Below, piece after piece: positions 56,433 through 64,000 of a stretch of 64,000 nucleotides of DNA (positions are counted from its first letter, which is position 1; every line of letters starts with the position of its first letter). Under the pieces are notes generated by a model. The model did not search any database. It saw only the letters and a list, made by a program, of their open reading frames with translations, and was not told the origin of the DNA. The translations under genes were made by a program, and so were the position numbers. This DNA comes from Synechococcus sp. Cruz-7E5 (GTDB taxonomy: Bacteria; Cyanobacteriota; Cyanobacteriia; PCC-6307; Cyanobiaceae): contig NZ_JAGQCE010000012.1 of NCBI RefSeq assembly GCF_024345995.1, forward strand, positions 30,845-94,844, read 5' to 3'.

Positions 56433-56855
56433 GTGAAAAATTCCGGCAGATCGCTTGCAGGGCAAGCAGTTACAAGGAATGAAATCGATGAAAAGCGAGT
56501 GAATGGCCGTGAAAAGCAGCTGCGGATCTGTTTTCACGACGTTTTCACAGCTTTTCACGGCTTATTCATCCATTTTGATCGCTGAGAACGACTGCACTGC
56601 AAGCCTTTAGAGAGAAAAAATCACTTTTTCATTTTAGAAAAGGGGGACACACCCAGGGGGATGCGATGCGGGTTGTGGAGGATTCCGCAACATTGCCTGC
56701 CCTGCAACAGGTTTCAAGGATTGAGTCGGGTGTTGTCGCATGAGCGACCATGCAGGCGATGGCCCCCTGGGAGGGGGAAAAGCCGGCAGTGCGCTCAAGG
56801 CCGTGAAAGATTCCGCGAGATTCACTGCCCTGCAGCAGTTCTCAAAGATTGAAGA
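56433..56855. repeat. Three approx. 52-bp imperfect repeats, candidate replication origin
   Basis: Copies at 56433-56485, 56675-56725 and 56803-56855 share the pattern GTGAAA-ATTCCG-n-AGAT ... CTGC-AGG/CAG ... CAAGGATTGAA. The gap also has several TTTTCAC/GTGAAAA words, some inverted (around 56,505-56,560). The region is AT-rich and lies between the exonuclease and the primase-helicase gene. Read as an iteron-type origin or operator cluster. Confidence 0.6.
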
Positions 56856-56909
56856 CCATGAAAAAGCCGTGTCAGCGACCCTGCACGTCATGCCGGCGAG
56901 CAGACCTGT

Positions 56910-59060
56910 TCAGGTCATCCAGACCTGCTGCTCCCCTCCGCCCTGCCGCGTCAGCTCCAGCAGCTTCTGGCCCTGCGGGCTCAGCCGCCAGGCCAGACCC
57001 GCCTTGCGCACCAGCCCTCGCTTGCGCAGCCAGGTGAGGTTGTTGCGCACCGAGCCCTCCTGGAACCCGCCTAGATCGGTGCACAGGTAGGAGGTGCTGG
57101 TCGGTAGACCGCCCGCCTGCCGCAGCTCGATGGCATCGAGCACCGCGACGCGGCAGTTGCGCGTGATCAAGCCCTCGCTGACCGCAAAGCCATCTTCTGT
57201 GAGGCGATAGCTGAACTCCCGCGGCGGGCTGCCGCGCAGCTTGTGGACGCTCCAGACGTTGCAGGGCCCCCGATCCTCGAGCTTGCGGCTGAGTTGGTGC
57301 ACCGCAGAGGGGATCTGGTTGATGTTCTGGCTGCCGGCGGCGGCCTGCAGTCCTTTGCCGGCACTCTTGCCGCCAGCCGGGTGGTGCAGCCAGAGCAGGG
57401 AGCAGTGGCGGCACACCAGCGCCTGCAGCAGACGCAGCAGGGTGCCGACCGGGCCGATGCCGAAGTTGATGCCGGCCAGCTCCAGCACCGCCTTGAGCGA
57501 ATCGATCACCACCAGGGCGTAGCCGCCGCCGGCCAGCTCAAGGCGCAGCTCTTGCAAGCCAGAGGGGCTGCAACACCAGGAGGGCAGACCATCGGCTGGC
57601 TCTGCGGCCCAGATCGTCAGCTGCTCATCCACGCAAGGGTCATCGGCGCAGCCGAGATCCTCCAGGTACTCGCGCACCATCGCCCGGGCGCCCTCGCCAC
57701 CATCGGTGCCGATCCACAGCACCCGCCCGCAGCGCGACGGTGGAATCTCCTGATCGAGGAAGGGCAGGCCCTTGATGCAGCAGACCGCTATCGCCGCCGC
57801 CGCCATCGTCTTGCCGCTGCCGCCGGCGCCAAAAAGCAGGTGATCGCGGCGCCAGAGCAGGAAGCCCGGCAGCAGATCCTCGGCGGGGGAGGTGATCGGA
57901 TCACTGAGGCGGCGGTTGCGGCTGCCGCCGTTGTGGGAGTTCTGCAGCGGCAGTTCCCAGCGATGGGCCAGGGCGTAGTAGATGCGCTCGTCGATCGCCT
58001 GGCCCGTCACCCCAAGGCTCCAGAGGTCGGAGCGAATCGCCTGCTCCTCCGCCCAGGTGTCGCGGGTTTCAAGCAGCAGATCCAGCAGCTGCTCCAGCAG
58101 CCTGGCGATCACCGCGTCGCGGGGTGGTTCGCCCAGCGGCTGGGGGCCAGCGGCAGTGGTCTCGCTCTCCTGCGTGCTGCCAGCCGGCCACGGGTACTGG
58201 TAGCCAGCGGCGGCGGCGTGGTGGTGGAGGCTGCCGATCGTGACGCCCCGGCCCTTGAAGGAGCGCCACTTGGCCAGGCACTCGGCCTCATCAAAGCCGG
58301 CGCAGCCGCGGGACCACTCCACCCAGGCAGCCAGCAGGCCTTGATCCACCGAATGAAGCGCCATGCCGACTGTGAGCCAGCCCTCGTAGTCCTCCAATGC
58401 AGGGATGTGCTGGAGCAGATCAAGGGCGCGGGGCACATCCGCCGCCGTGGGGGCGTAGTCACCGCCGACCGGTTCATCGGGCTGCTTGTAGAGCGGCTCC
58501 AGCAGCCATTCCGGGGCATCCGCCACCGAGACCTGATCCGGCGAGCGGCCCTTCATCCAGCGGTAGCGGCCTGTCTCGGGATGGACGCCCGCGATCACTG
58601 ATTGATGGCCCGCCCAGCGCAGCTCAAAGACCGTCCTGGGCTTACCGGCCTGACTAGCGCTGGTCCAGCGACGCCGCCCCCGAAGCAGCTCCCAACTCTC
58701 AAATGGCACCCGAAAGGCGAGCTGGCCGCGGTGGGGCAGCCCCGACGACCAGCCGACGGTGGGTGGCAGGTCACGGTGCGAGCGGCCGTAGATGCGGCGG
58801 AAGCAGGCGGCGGCACCACGTCCGTCGAAATCAAGGGCCAGCACACCAGACTCTTGTCCGAGCAGCACCCCGACGGCATGGACATGGGGGTTGCCGGCCA
58901 GGGCGGTGATCGCATCGAGGTCGAGGCCGCTGTTGCCCCAGGCCAGCAGCGGTTCTCCGCTGAGCGGATCGACGGGGCGTTTGCGGCCATCGATCGGCAG
59001 CAGCGCCCAGTCGGAATCGATCGCCTGCAGGCTCTCGATCAGCTGGGCAGGCAGGGGCAT
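56910..59060 (-). CDS. Primase-helicase (Prim-Pol-like plus AAA_25/RepA-like)
   Basis: 716 residues. N-terminal primase-polymerase-like domain (DSDWALLPIDGRKRPVDPLS, GVLALDFDGRGAAACFRRIY with D-x-D), PriCT-like helical part (LQHIPALEDYEGWLTVGMAL, VEWSRGCAGFDEAECLAKWR), then RecA-fold helicase: DHLLFGAGGSGKTMAAAAIA near residue 410 and YALVVIDSLKAVLELAG, LLWLHHPAG. Ends in a winged helix (NNLTWLRKRGLVRKAGLAWR). A self-sufficient phage or plasmid replication initiator/helicase. Confidence 0.82.
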   Translation of the reverse strand: MPLPAQLIESLQAIDSDWALLPIDGRKRPVDPLSGEPLLAWGNSGLDLDAITALAGNPHVHAVGVLLGQESGVLALDFDGRGAAACFRRIYGRSHRDLPPTVGWSSGLPHRGQLAFRVPFESWELLRGRRRWTSASQAGKPRTVFELRWAGHQSVIAGVHPETGRYRWMKGRSPDQVSVADAPEWLLEPLYKQPDEPVGGDYAPTAADVPRALDLLQHIPALEDYEGWLTVGMALHSVDQGLLAAWVEWSRGCAGFDEAECLAKWRSFKGRGVTIGSLHHHAAAAGYQYPWPAGSTQESETTAAGPQPLGEPPRDAVIARLLEQLLDLLLETRDTWAEEQAIRSDLWSLGVTGQAIDERIYYALAHRWELPLQNSHNGGSRNRRLSDPITSPAEDLLPGFLLWRRDHLLFGAGGSGKTMAAAAIAVCCIKGLPFLDQEIPPSRCGRVLWIGTDGGEGARAMVREYLEDLGCADDPCVDEQLTIWAAEPADGLPSWCCSPSGLQELRLELAGGGYALVVIDSLKAVLELAGINFGIGPVGTLLRLLQALVCRHCSLLWLHHPAGGKSAGKGLQAAAGSQNINQIPSAVHQLSRKLEDRGPCNVWSVHKLRGSPPREFSYRLTEDGFAVSEGLITRNCRVAVLDAIELRQAGGLPTSTSYLCTDLGGFQEGSVRNNLTWLRKRGLVRKAGLAWRLSPQGQKLLELTRQGGGEQQVWMT

Positions 59061-59087
59061 CAGCGCAGGGCCTGAAGGTGGGAGGGC

Positions 59088-59297
59088 TCAGAGGAGCGGC
59101 GGCTGCCGCTGTGGGGCGGTGGTGCTGTCCTTGGTTGCGTCCCTCACCGCAGGGCGGTTACGGGACCTGCTCCTGCTCTGGCGGCGGATGTGATCGCGCA
59201 GGATCGCCCGCAGGAAGGTGGTGCGGGCCTCGCCGCCGCGATGCGCGTCGAGCCAGTGGATCAGCTCAGGGGGCAGACGCACGGCAAGAGGACGCAC
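59088..59297 (-). CDS. Ribbon-helix-helix-like small protein
   Basis: 69 residues: MRPLAVRLPPELIHWLDAHR then TTFLRAILRDHIRRQSRSRS. The LAVRLPPELIHWLD strand-helix pattern is that of CopG/RHH DNA-binding proteins. Divergent from the HTH gene at 59468; may be a repressor or copy-control protein at the replication operon. Confidence 0.6.
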   Translation of the reverse strand: MRPLAVRLPPELIHWLDAHRGGEARTTFLRAILRDHIRRQSRSRSRNRPAVRDATKDSTTAPQRQPPLL

Positions 59298-59467
59298 GGC
59301 TTGGGAACGCGGGGAGTCGAACCGTATCTCGCATGGCCCGTCCTCGCAAGGCTGAGGGAGATACGGAAACAGCCATAGCGGCGCTTGCGCAACGAAGGCT
59401 TGTGAACGCTGGTCAGCCGCAGCGCCATGCCTTACCGTGCCGCTAACAAACCTCAGCCTTGTGAGGC

Positions 59468-60253
59468 ATGGCCGAATCCTTCGCTGAGATCGAGGCGCGC
59501 CAGGCCGAGGCTCGGCTTGCCTTCGGGCGCATGCTGCGGTTGTGGCGGGAGCGCAACGGCTGGACCCAGTACACCGTCGCTGACTGGGGCAAGGAGGCCG
59601 GCTTCCCGGCGATCAGCTACGGCAATCTCAGCGCGATCGAGCAGGGCAAGGCCGGTGAGCTGCGCCGACCTGCCTTCTTCCAGCTCGCCGAGGTGAACCG
59701 CCGCATCGCCGAGCAGAGCTGGGGTCGGCTCAAAACGCAGGCCCTCAAGGACAAGCTCAAGGGCGCCACGGCGATCGTTGATGACGACGGCAGCCTGTGG
59801 GGGCCGATCGAGCTGTGGAGTTGCTATGTCGGCCTGCGGCCAGTGCCGACGGCCTTCCAGCCCAAGCCCAGGCCCGAGGCGCCGCCCGTGGCGCTCCAGG
59901 AGGCCAGGGCCCTGAGCCAGACCTGGCGCGAGCTGGTCAGCAGCGCCGTGGACGAGCGGGACCTCGATGCCTTCGAGGCGGTGCAGGAGATCGCGCGCCA
60001 GGCCCCCCTGCCCCTGCGCAAGCAGCTGCGCACAGTGCTCACCTCTTTTGGTGACTACGAACCCGAGCAGCTCAAGGAGCTGTGGGACGGCGAGTGGCTG
60101 CCGGAGTGCTGGATCCGCGCCTGGCTCGTGAACCTCACGCCCGCGGCGGAAGAGGCCCAGCCAGTGGCCAGCCAGCCGGAAGCAGTCAAGGGCAAGACCA
60201 AGAGCACGGGGAGCCGGAGCAAGGCCAAATCCACTACAGCCTCGGATTCCTGA
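59468..60253 (+). CDS. HTH-type phage regulator
   Basis: 261 residues. Residues about 20-75: FGRMLRLWRERNGWTQYTVA, DWGKEAGFPAISYGNLSAIE, QGKAGELRRPAFFQLAEVNR make a XRE-like helix-turn-helix. Rest is helical with a Lys/Ser-rich tail (VKGKTKSTGSRSKAKSTTAS). Divergent from the RHH/replication genes, so it is placed as a phage repressor or early-gene activator. No peptidase or kinase motif. Confidence 0.6.
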   Translation: MAESFAEIEARQAEARLAFGRMLRLWRERNGWTQYTVADWGKEAGFPAISYGNLSAIEQGKAGELRRPAFFQLAEVNRRIAEQSWGRLKTQALKDKLKGATAIVDDDGSLWGPIELWSCYVGLRPVPTAFQPKPRPEAPPVALQEARALSQTWRELVSSAVDERDLDAFEAVQEIARQAPLPLRKQLRTVLTSFGDYEPEQLKELWDGEWLPECWIRAWLVNLTPAAEEAQPVASQPEAVKGKTKSTGSRSKAKSTTASDS

Positions 60254-60326
60254 GGAAGGCTTGCGCCCCGCATTAGCGAGCCCCTAAGATCCGGGCCATG
60301 CGGGCGACGGTCCCGCCCCAGGCCCC

Positions 60327-61046
60327 ATGGACACCACACCCACCACCGGTCCACCGCTGCCGAGCGAACACACCAGCCCCCATGAGCGCCAGTGGCAGGC
60401 CGAGTGCGTCCTGGCTGAGGCGCTCTCCGCCTTCCAAGCAAATCTGAAACCAGCCACGGAGTTGTCGCTGGCTGCGGTCGTCACCGCCGCCAAGCCGGCC
60501 TTCTCCATGGGCTTCAGTTTCTCGGTGCAAAGCACTGGGGAGAGCACTGTGGTGGTGCTGATGCACAAGGACGGCGCCCAGCTGAGCGCCGAAACCAGTT
60601 CCTATGACGCGGACTTCGCCTTGAGCGCACGCCTGCTGGCGGGCCTGCTCGGTATTCCTGTGACCCAACAGGCTCAGCCCAGCAAGGCCGGGGCGACACA
60701 GGCAGAGCCGTCTTCTGCGACGTCTTCTGCGGCGGCTGAAGCAGGTGAGCCGCAGCCCAGTCCCAGCGATCCCGCCCCCCAGCAGGTCGCCTCCCCTGCT
60801 GAGGAGCCGGAGCACGACCCGCTGGGCCTTGAGCCCCTGGAGCCCCAGGAGATCGCCACCCTCACCGCGATGCTCAAGGCCATGGCCCGCAGCGACAAGG
60901 AGGTCTGGAAGCGCTTCACGATCGCCTTCCGCTCCCAGTTCCAGGTGCCCAGCACCGCACGCACCATCACCGATCGCGTCACCCAGCGCCGCCATGCCGA
61001 CTTCATCGACCGCTTCGAGCGGGAACTCGCGGGGGTGCCGTCATGA
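60327..61046 (+). CDS. Hypothetical phage early protein
   Basis: 239 residues. N-terminal domain ECVLAEALSAFQANLKPATE, MGFSFSVQSTGESTVVVLMH; acidic Pro/Ala linker; C-terminal helical domain LEPQEIATLTAMLKAMARSD, KEVWKRFTIAFRSQFQVPST, RRHADFIDRFERELAGVPS. Linker plus two domains suggests a DNA- or SSB-interacting adaptor. The stop overlaps the next ATG (ATGA). Confidence 0.5.
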   Translation: MDTTPTTGPPLPSEHTSPHERQWQAECVLAEALSAFQANLKPATELSLAAVVTAAKPAFSMGFSFSVQSTGESTVVVLMHKDGAQLSAETSSYDADFALSARLLAGLLGIPVTQQAQPSKAGATQAEPSSATSSAAAEAGEPQPSPSDPAPQQVASPAEEPEHDPLGLEPLEPQEIATLTAMLKAMARSDKEVWKRFTIAFRSQFQVPSTARTITDRVTQRRHADFIDRFERELAGVPS

Positions 61047-61471
61047 GCAGACCCTGCAGCTGCGCCATGCCGCTCACCTGCTGTCCGCCGTGGCCGACCA
61101 GCGGCAGCGGGAGCTGGCCCTTCGCTACTACCGCGATGTCCCAGATGGCCGCATTCACGGGCTCATGCGACGGGCCAGCGAGATTCACCTGCTGCGCTGG
61201 CTGGCGCGGGCCGTCGAGAGTTGATGCGAGCCCGCGTTGGTGGCTCCGCCACCGCGGCAGTGGCCTGCTCCTGAAGACCATCCGCCAGCAGGTGCCGATC
61301 TGGACCCCGGTGCCTGAGCGGGCCTGGTCCTGCCTCTGGGCTCCCCGCGCCGCCGCCCTCGTCCAGTCGTGCCCGGCGCTGCAGGCCGGTATCGACGAGC
61401 TGCAGCTGGTGCAGGTTCCCGGCTGCGGCTGCCAGGCCAGCGATCCCCACCGCTGGGGCGGCGATGGCTGA
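61043..61471 (+). pseudogene. Apparently frameshifted small gene
   Basis: The ATG at 61043 (ATGA-coupled) opens a frame whose first 60 codons are poor (many Cys). The coding-like reading is one base off: QTLQLRHAAHLLSAVADQRQ, RELALRYYRDVPDGRIHGLM, RRASEIHLLRWLARAVES, ending TGA at 61224, while the last part (GLLLKTIRQQVPIWTPVPER, AALVQSCPALQAGIDELQLV) is again in the first frame. A one-base deletion near codon 2 and a one-base insertion near 61222 would restore one 143-codon frame. Either two frameshifts, assembly errors or two genes. Confidence 0.5.
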
Positions 61472-61709
61472 ACCACGTCCCCGCCGGATCGCCTACGGCC
61501 ACCGCCAACACGAGCAGCCCAGGGCCCCGGACGGGGGCCACTACCTGCAGTCCAAGGTCCGCAGCGATGTCTGGCAGGCGCTGCAGCAACTGCGCCAGCA
61601 GCACGGCCTCTCGATCAGCGGCGCCGCCCATCACCTGATGCGGCTCGGCGCCGGCCTTGAACCCCTACCACCCCTCAACACCAGCCCCCAACAGAGCCAT
61701 GGCGATTGA
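61464..61709 (+). CDS. Small RHH-like protein
   Basis: 81 residues. YLQSKVRSDVWQALQQLRQQ then HGLSISGAAHHLMRLGAGLE is a strand-helix-helix arrangement as in small phage DNA-binding proteins. Overlaps the stop of the previous gene by 8 nt and the start of the next by 11 nt. Confidence 0.5.
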   Translation: MAEPRPRRIAYGHRQHEQPRAPDGGHYLQSKVRSDVWQALQQLRQQHGLSISGAAHHLMRLGAGLEPLPPLNTSPQQSHGD

Positions 61710-62355
61710 ACTGAACGACGGCGCCCGCATTGGCGCCCCTGTGATCCGTCAGCAGCGCTTCGGGGAGGTGGCGACGCTGGCGATCGTGCGCACCGAGCAG
61801 CGCGACCGGCTGCGCAAGAACCTCGCAAGCGGCGAGATGGAGCCGATCCCCAACGGCAAGGACCGCCAGGGAAACCCCAAGGTCAAGCAGGAGATCGTCA
61901 TCCACTGCGTCGCCCTGCCCGGCACCTCAATGGAGGCCAAGCTCGGCGATGAGGCGTCGGTGCCGGCACCGGGCGATCGGGTGCGGGTGATCCTCAAGGC
62001 CAAGGGCTTCGGGGACTGGATCGAGGCGCGCAAGGGACACCGCAAGGGCAAGCTCAACGTCGGCGACCTGCTAACGCTGGCCACCCGCTGGGCCCAGCAG
62101 TACGACCAGGACGGCAACCCCAAGGGCAACAAGATCGAGACCCAGGCGGAAGCCGATGCGGTGCCGCGCAACGTCACCATCGGGTTCTACGGGCCGATCA
62201 GCCTGAGCGAGGGCAGCGATCCGGCCTGGATCGAGGCGGCCGAGCAGGCCTACCGCGACGATCAGGCCAGCGAACGCCAGCAGCGCGCCATTCCCCTCGG
62301 CGAGGGCGATGACTTCGACGATGAGTTTGGCGACGACGACGAGGTGCCGTTCTGA
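61699..62355 (+). CDS. SSB-like protein with acidic DDEVPF tail
   Basis: 218 residues from ATG 61699. N-terminal IELNDGARIGAPVIRQQRFG, and VKQEIVIHCVALPGTSMEAK then RVRVILKAKGFGDWIEARKG are compatible with an OB-fold; C-terminus DDFDDEFGDDDEVPF ends in the acidic D-x-(I/V)PF motif that lets SSB bind partner proteins. Function as a single-strand-binding or recombination mediator protein is inferred from the tail; no full SSB signature recognised. Confidence 0.55.
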   Translation: MAIELNDGARIGAPVIRQQRFGEVATLAIVRTEQRDRLRKNLASGEMEPIPNGKDRQGNPKVKQEIVIHCVALPGTSMEAKLGDEASVPAPGDRVRVILKAKGFGDWIEARKGHRKGKLNVGDLLTLATRWAQQYDQDGNPKGNKIETQAEADAVPRNVTIGFYGPISLSEGSDPAWIEAAEQAYRDDQASERQQRAIPLGEGDDFDDEFGDDDEVPF

Positions 62356-62591
62356 TGGCCCGCACCTCCTACCCACGCCGTCCCCAGCTGCCGCGCTTCT
62401 GCCAGCGAGAGCCGCGTCACACCCTGGTGACGATCACCAACCTCCGCTACCTGCACCGGCTGATCTGGCTGCTGCTGCTGTTCCAGGTCACCACGGTGCT
62501 GCTGGTGATAGCCGGGCCGGTGCCTCCCAGGCCCCTGCCAAGCCAGCCGGGCAGCACCGCCAACCACAGTTCTGGCCCTCTGATGCCATGA
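62355..62591 (+). CDS. Small single-span membrane protein
   Basis: 78 residues; membrane segment LHRLIWLLLLFQVTTVLLVI (about residues 34-52). Start overlaps the SSB-like stop (TGATG). The 3' end overlaps the next start by 4 nt. Function unknown. Confidence 0.5.
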   Translation: MARTSYPRRPQLPRFCQREPRHTLVTITNLRYLHRLIWLLLLFQVTTVLLVIAGPVPPRPLPSQPGSTANHSSGPLMP

Positions 62592-62815
62592 CCCAGGCCA
62601 CACCAGGGCGGGTCTGGATCACCACCGCACAAGCCTGTGAGCTGCTGGGTGTCAGCCGTGAATCGTTGCGCCGTCTGCGGCTCCGGGGAATCCTCAAGCC
62701 GGGGCGTGACTTCCGCCGCTGGGGCTGCACCGACAGCAAGGGTCCCCTTCAGTGGCATGCCGGCAACATCGAAACCGCGCTCACCAGTTGGAGTCGCCGC
62801 AACCTGCGGCTCTGA
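62588..62815 (+). CDS. Excisionase/AlpA-like HTH protein
   Basis: 75 residues. VWITTAQACELLGVSRESLR then RLRLRGILKPGRDFRRWG is a MerR/excisionase winged helix. Such proteins accompany integrases; none is intact in this window, but a tyrosine recombinase fragment follows 0.5 kb downstream. Confidence 0.65.
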   Translation: MTQATPGRVWITTAQACELLGVSRESLRRLRLRGILKPGRDFRRWGCTDSKGPLQWHAGNIETALTSWSRRNLRL

Positions 62816-62904
62816 GCTGGATGCACCGAGCCCTCAGCGCTCAGCATGGACGCCGTGGTCTGGGCCCTCCGTGGCACCTAGCATCGCTTCAGGAGGCCAG
62901 GAGC

Positions 62905-63126
62905 ATGGAGCGAATCGTCGTTGAGCCAGACATCTGCAATGGCCAGCCGACCATCAAGGGCACCCGTGTAACGGCCCGGACGGTGCTGGAGTTTCTTGCG
63001 GCTGGCGATGCCATCGAGGATGTCCTTGAGGAGTATCCGACCCTGACCCGGGATGACATCCTGGCCTGCATCCGGTTCTCCTCCGATCTGATGGGCCATC
63101 AGTTCTCGCTGCAAAGCGTCGCTTGA
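62905..63126 (+). CDS. DUF433-type antitoxin
   Basis: 73 residues. MERIVVEPDICNGQPTIKGT, RVTARTVLEFLAAGDAIEDV, LEEYPTLTRDDILACIRFSS match DUF433, usually the antitoxin paired with a DUF5615/PIN-like toxin. Overlaps the toxin start by 4 nt (ATGA-like). Confidence 0.85.
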   Translation: MERIVVEPDICNGQPTIKGTRVTARTVLEFLAAGDAIEDVLEEYPTLTRDDILACIRFSSDLMGHQFSLQSVA

Positions 63127-63785
63127 AGGGCTTCGTCTTTGACGAGAATGTGCCACGGCAGCTGCGCTTCCAGCCGTCGCTTCCTTTCACCCATGTGGGT
63201 GAACTCGGCCGAGGCATGAGTGATGGTGAGATCTGGGAGTACGCCAGGTTGCAGGAGCTGGTGATCGTGACGAAAGACACTGACTTCTCGAATCGCATCA
63301 TGTTCAACACGCCACCTCCGTGGGTGGCGCACCTTCGCCCCCCTCGAACCGAGTCTGGGACAGCAAGCCGTGAAGCGGTCCTTTTCCGAGGCTGGAGGGG
63401 TCAAAGCTGCTGGTTGCCCACCTTCCGCCACGTACCTGCTGGAGCGTGGCCAGGACATCCCAACGATCCAGGAACTGCTGGGCTATCAGGATGTGAGTTC
63501 CATCATGATCGACACCCAAGTGCTGAATCCTGGCCATCAGCGCCCGCAGCCCCGCGAACCAATGCTATGGATAGACCATGGCTGCCAAAGACCTCTTTGC
63601 GCTGCTTGCTTTCTGTCACACCCGATCGGTTCGGCTCCTGTGGTTCACGGACTTCCAAGATTGCTTGGCCGTGGTTCACGGAAACCATCAAAGAAGAGTT
63701 AGATGCTCATGAAGAGCCCTTCTTAGGGCTTGTCGTGAAGCCAGATAAAGTACTATGTCTCACTCCCCTTAGTATGACAGAATGA
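63123..63785 (+). CDS. DUF5615-type toxin with replaced C-terminus
   Basis: First about 72 residues are a DUF5615 PIN-like toxin: KGFVFDENVPRQLRFQPSLP, GELGRGMSDGEIWEYARLQE, LVIVTKDTDFSNRIMFNTPP, including D7-E8-N9 and the KDxDF acidic site. After PPPWVAHLR the normal C-terminal strand and helices are missing; the reading frame continues by chance through an integrase remnant to 63785. Likely a nonfunctional or altered toxin. Confidence 0.6.
   Translation: MKGFVFDENVPRQLRFQPSLPFTHVGELGRGMSDGEIWEYARLQELVIVTKDTDFSNRIMFNTPPPWVAHLRPPRTESGTASREAVLFRGWRGQSCWLPTFRHVPAGAWPGHPNDPGTAGLSGCEFHHDRHPSAESWPSAPAAPRTNAMDRPWLPKTSLRCLLSVTPDRFGSCGSRTSKIAWPWFTETIKEELDAHEEPFLGLVVKPDKVLCLTPLSMTE
63330..63552 (+). 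pseudogene. Remnant of an integron-type tyrosine recombinase C-terminus
   Basis: In the frame beginning near 63330: FAPLEPSLGQQAVKRSFSEA, then CPPSATYLLERGQDIPTIQE, LLGYQDVSSIMIDTQVLNPG. This parallels the end of IntI/XerC recombinases ([20 protein letters not shown]-type, then ...LLGHKDVSTTMIYTHV). The R-H-x-x-R site is degenerate (CPPSATYLL) and the catalytic Tyr position reads Asp (MIDTQV). Dead fragment that truncated the toxin gene. Confidence 0.6.
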
Positions 63786-64000
63786 CTCTTACTATGGCTT
63801 GGGTGCGTAGCATCGCAGACACTCAAGAGCTAGGGAGCCTCTGGGCAACGAGCCCTGAAAGAAGGGCCAAGGATGCAATTTGCTCGGAATGAACAATTTT
63901 TGGCGGATCTGAGGTTGGCTTGGCCTGATTTCACCCTTTCGGGTGCCAAAAACTGCCCATGTTGGCCGATTCTTTCCCTCGACAGGCACACTGATCCCCT
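63786..64000. other. Right-edge sequence without gene
   Basis: No convincing gene. Contains an inverted pair TTTTTGGC ... GCCAAAAA about 45 bp apart (63,900-63,950) that could be part of a mobile-element end; not proven. Confidence 0.3.

Noticed and set aside
57243..58601. 452-residue plus-strand frame opposite the primase-helicase
   Set aside because: Antisense shadow; the minus strand carries Walker and primase motifs.
1..64000. CRISPR arrays, tRNA and rRNA genes
   Set aside because: No regularly spaced 23-47-bp repeats with spacers, no cloverleaf-like stretches and no rRNA-like sequence were noticed by eye; a tRNAscan/Infernal run would be decisive.

Overview
The window looks like the chromosome, or a large mobile element, of a GC-rich picocyanobacterium (Cyanobium/Synechococcus-like). 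The evidence is a cyanobacterial AbrB, DUF1651 and DUF3721 proteins, a SmtA-type metallothionein, and a HupE transporter behind a B12 riboswitch. No rRNA, tRNA or CRISPR array was seen, and the assignment rests on gene content only.

Layout. (1) 1-7.0 kb is host-like DNA: a MerR regulator, two DUF3721 proteins, two HupE/UreJ-family transporters plus a HupE-like partner (the last transporter behind a cobalamin riboswitch), a GNAT acetyltransferase, and a P-loop kinase-WYL fusion. (2) 7.1-15.3 kb, minus strand, is a virion module running from a probable major capsid protein to fibre and collagen-like proteins. (3) 15.4-20.5 kb holds mostly plus-strand small units: an L,D-transpeptidase, a holin-like protein, a sigma factor, and an ArdC-like antirestriction protein. 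(4) 20.6-36.6 kb, minus strand, is a complete class 1 DISARM operon (drmD-drmMI-drmA-drmB-drmC) with a DUF262/DUF1524 GmrSD-like gene between drmMI and drmA. (5) 36.6-44.7 kb is mixed cargo: DUF4236, AbrB, thermonuclease, metallothionein plus CDGSH protein, RecD2, and small ORFs. (6) 45.3-49.4 kb, minus strand, resumes the phage head module: scaffold-like, LysM, and DUF4055-like portal. (7) 49.9-51.9 kb is an AT-rich plus-strand ATPase/DUF4276 pair, a candidate defence module. (8) 52.0-59.3 kb, minus strand, carries a second sigma-like protein, terminases, nucleases, a primase-helicase and a RHH protein. (9) 59.5-62.8 kb, plus strand, is an early or regulatory set: HTH protein, SSB-like protein, excisionase-like HTH. 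(10) 62.9-64.0 kb holds a DUF433/DUF5615 toxin-antitoxin pair whose toxin runs into a dead tyrosine recombinase fragment.

Read along the minus strand, the virion genes keep a normal phage order (terS, terL, portal, scaffold, capsid, fibres). They are interrupted twice: once by the ATPase/DUF4276 pair and once by about 30 kb that includes DISARM. Two signals run through the element. A 9-bp motif, TGGCAATAG, lies just upstream of five minus-strand virion genes, and two phage-type sigma proteins are encoded nearby. A structured leader element, conserved in its core with compensatory outer stems, lies 29-41 nt before five unrelated small plus-strand genes, including ardC. These two signals, and the defence cargo nested inside a capsid operon, are the most interesting parts of the window.
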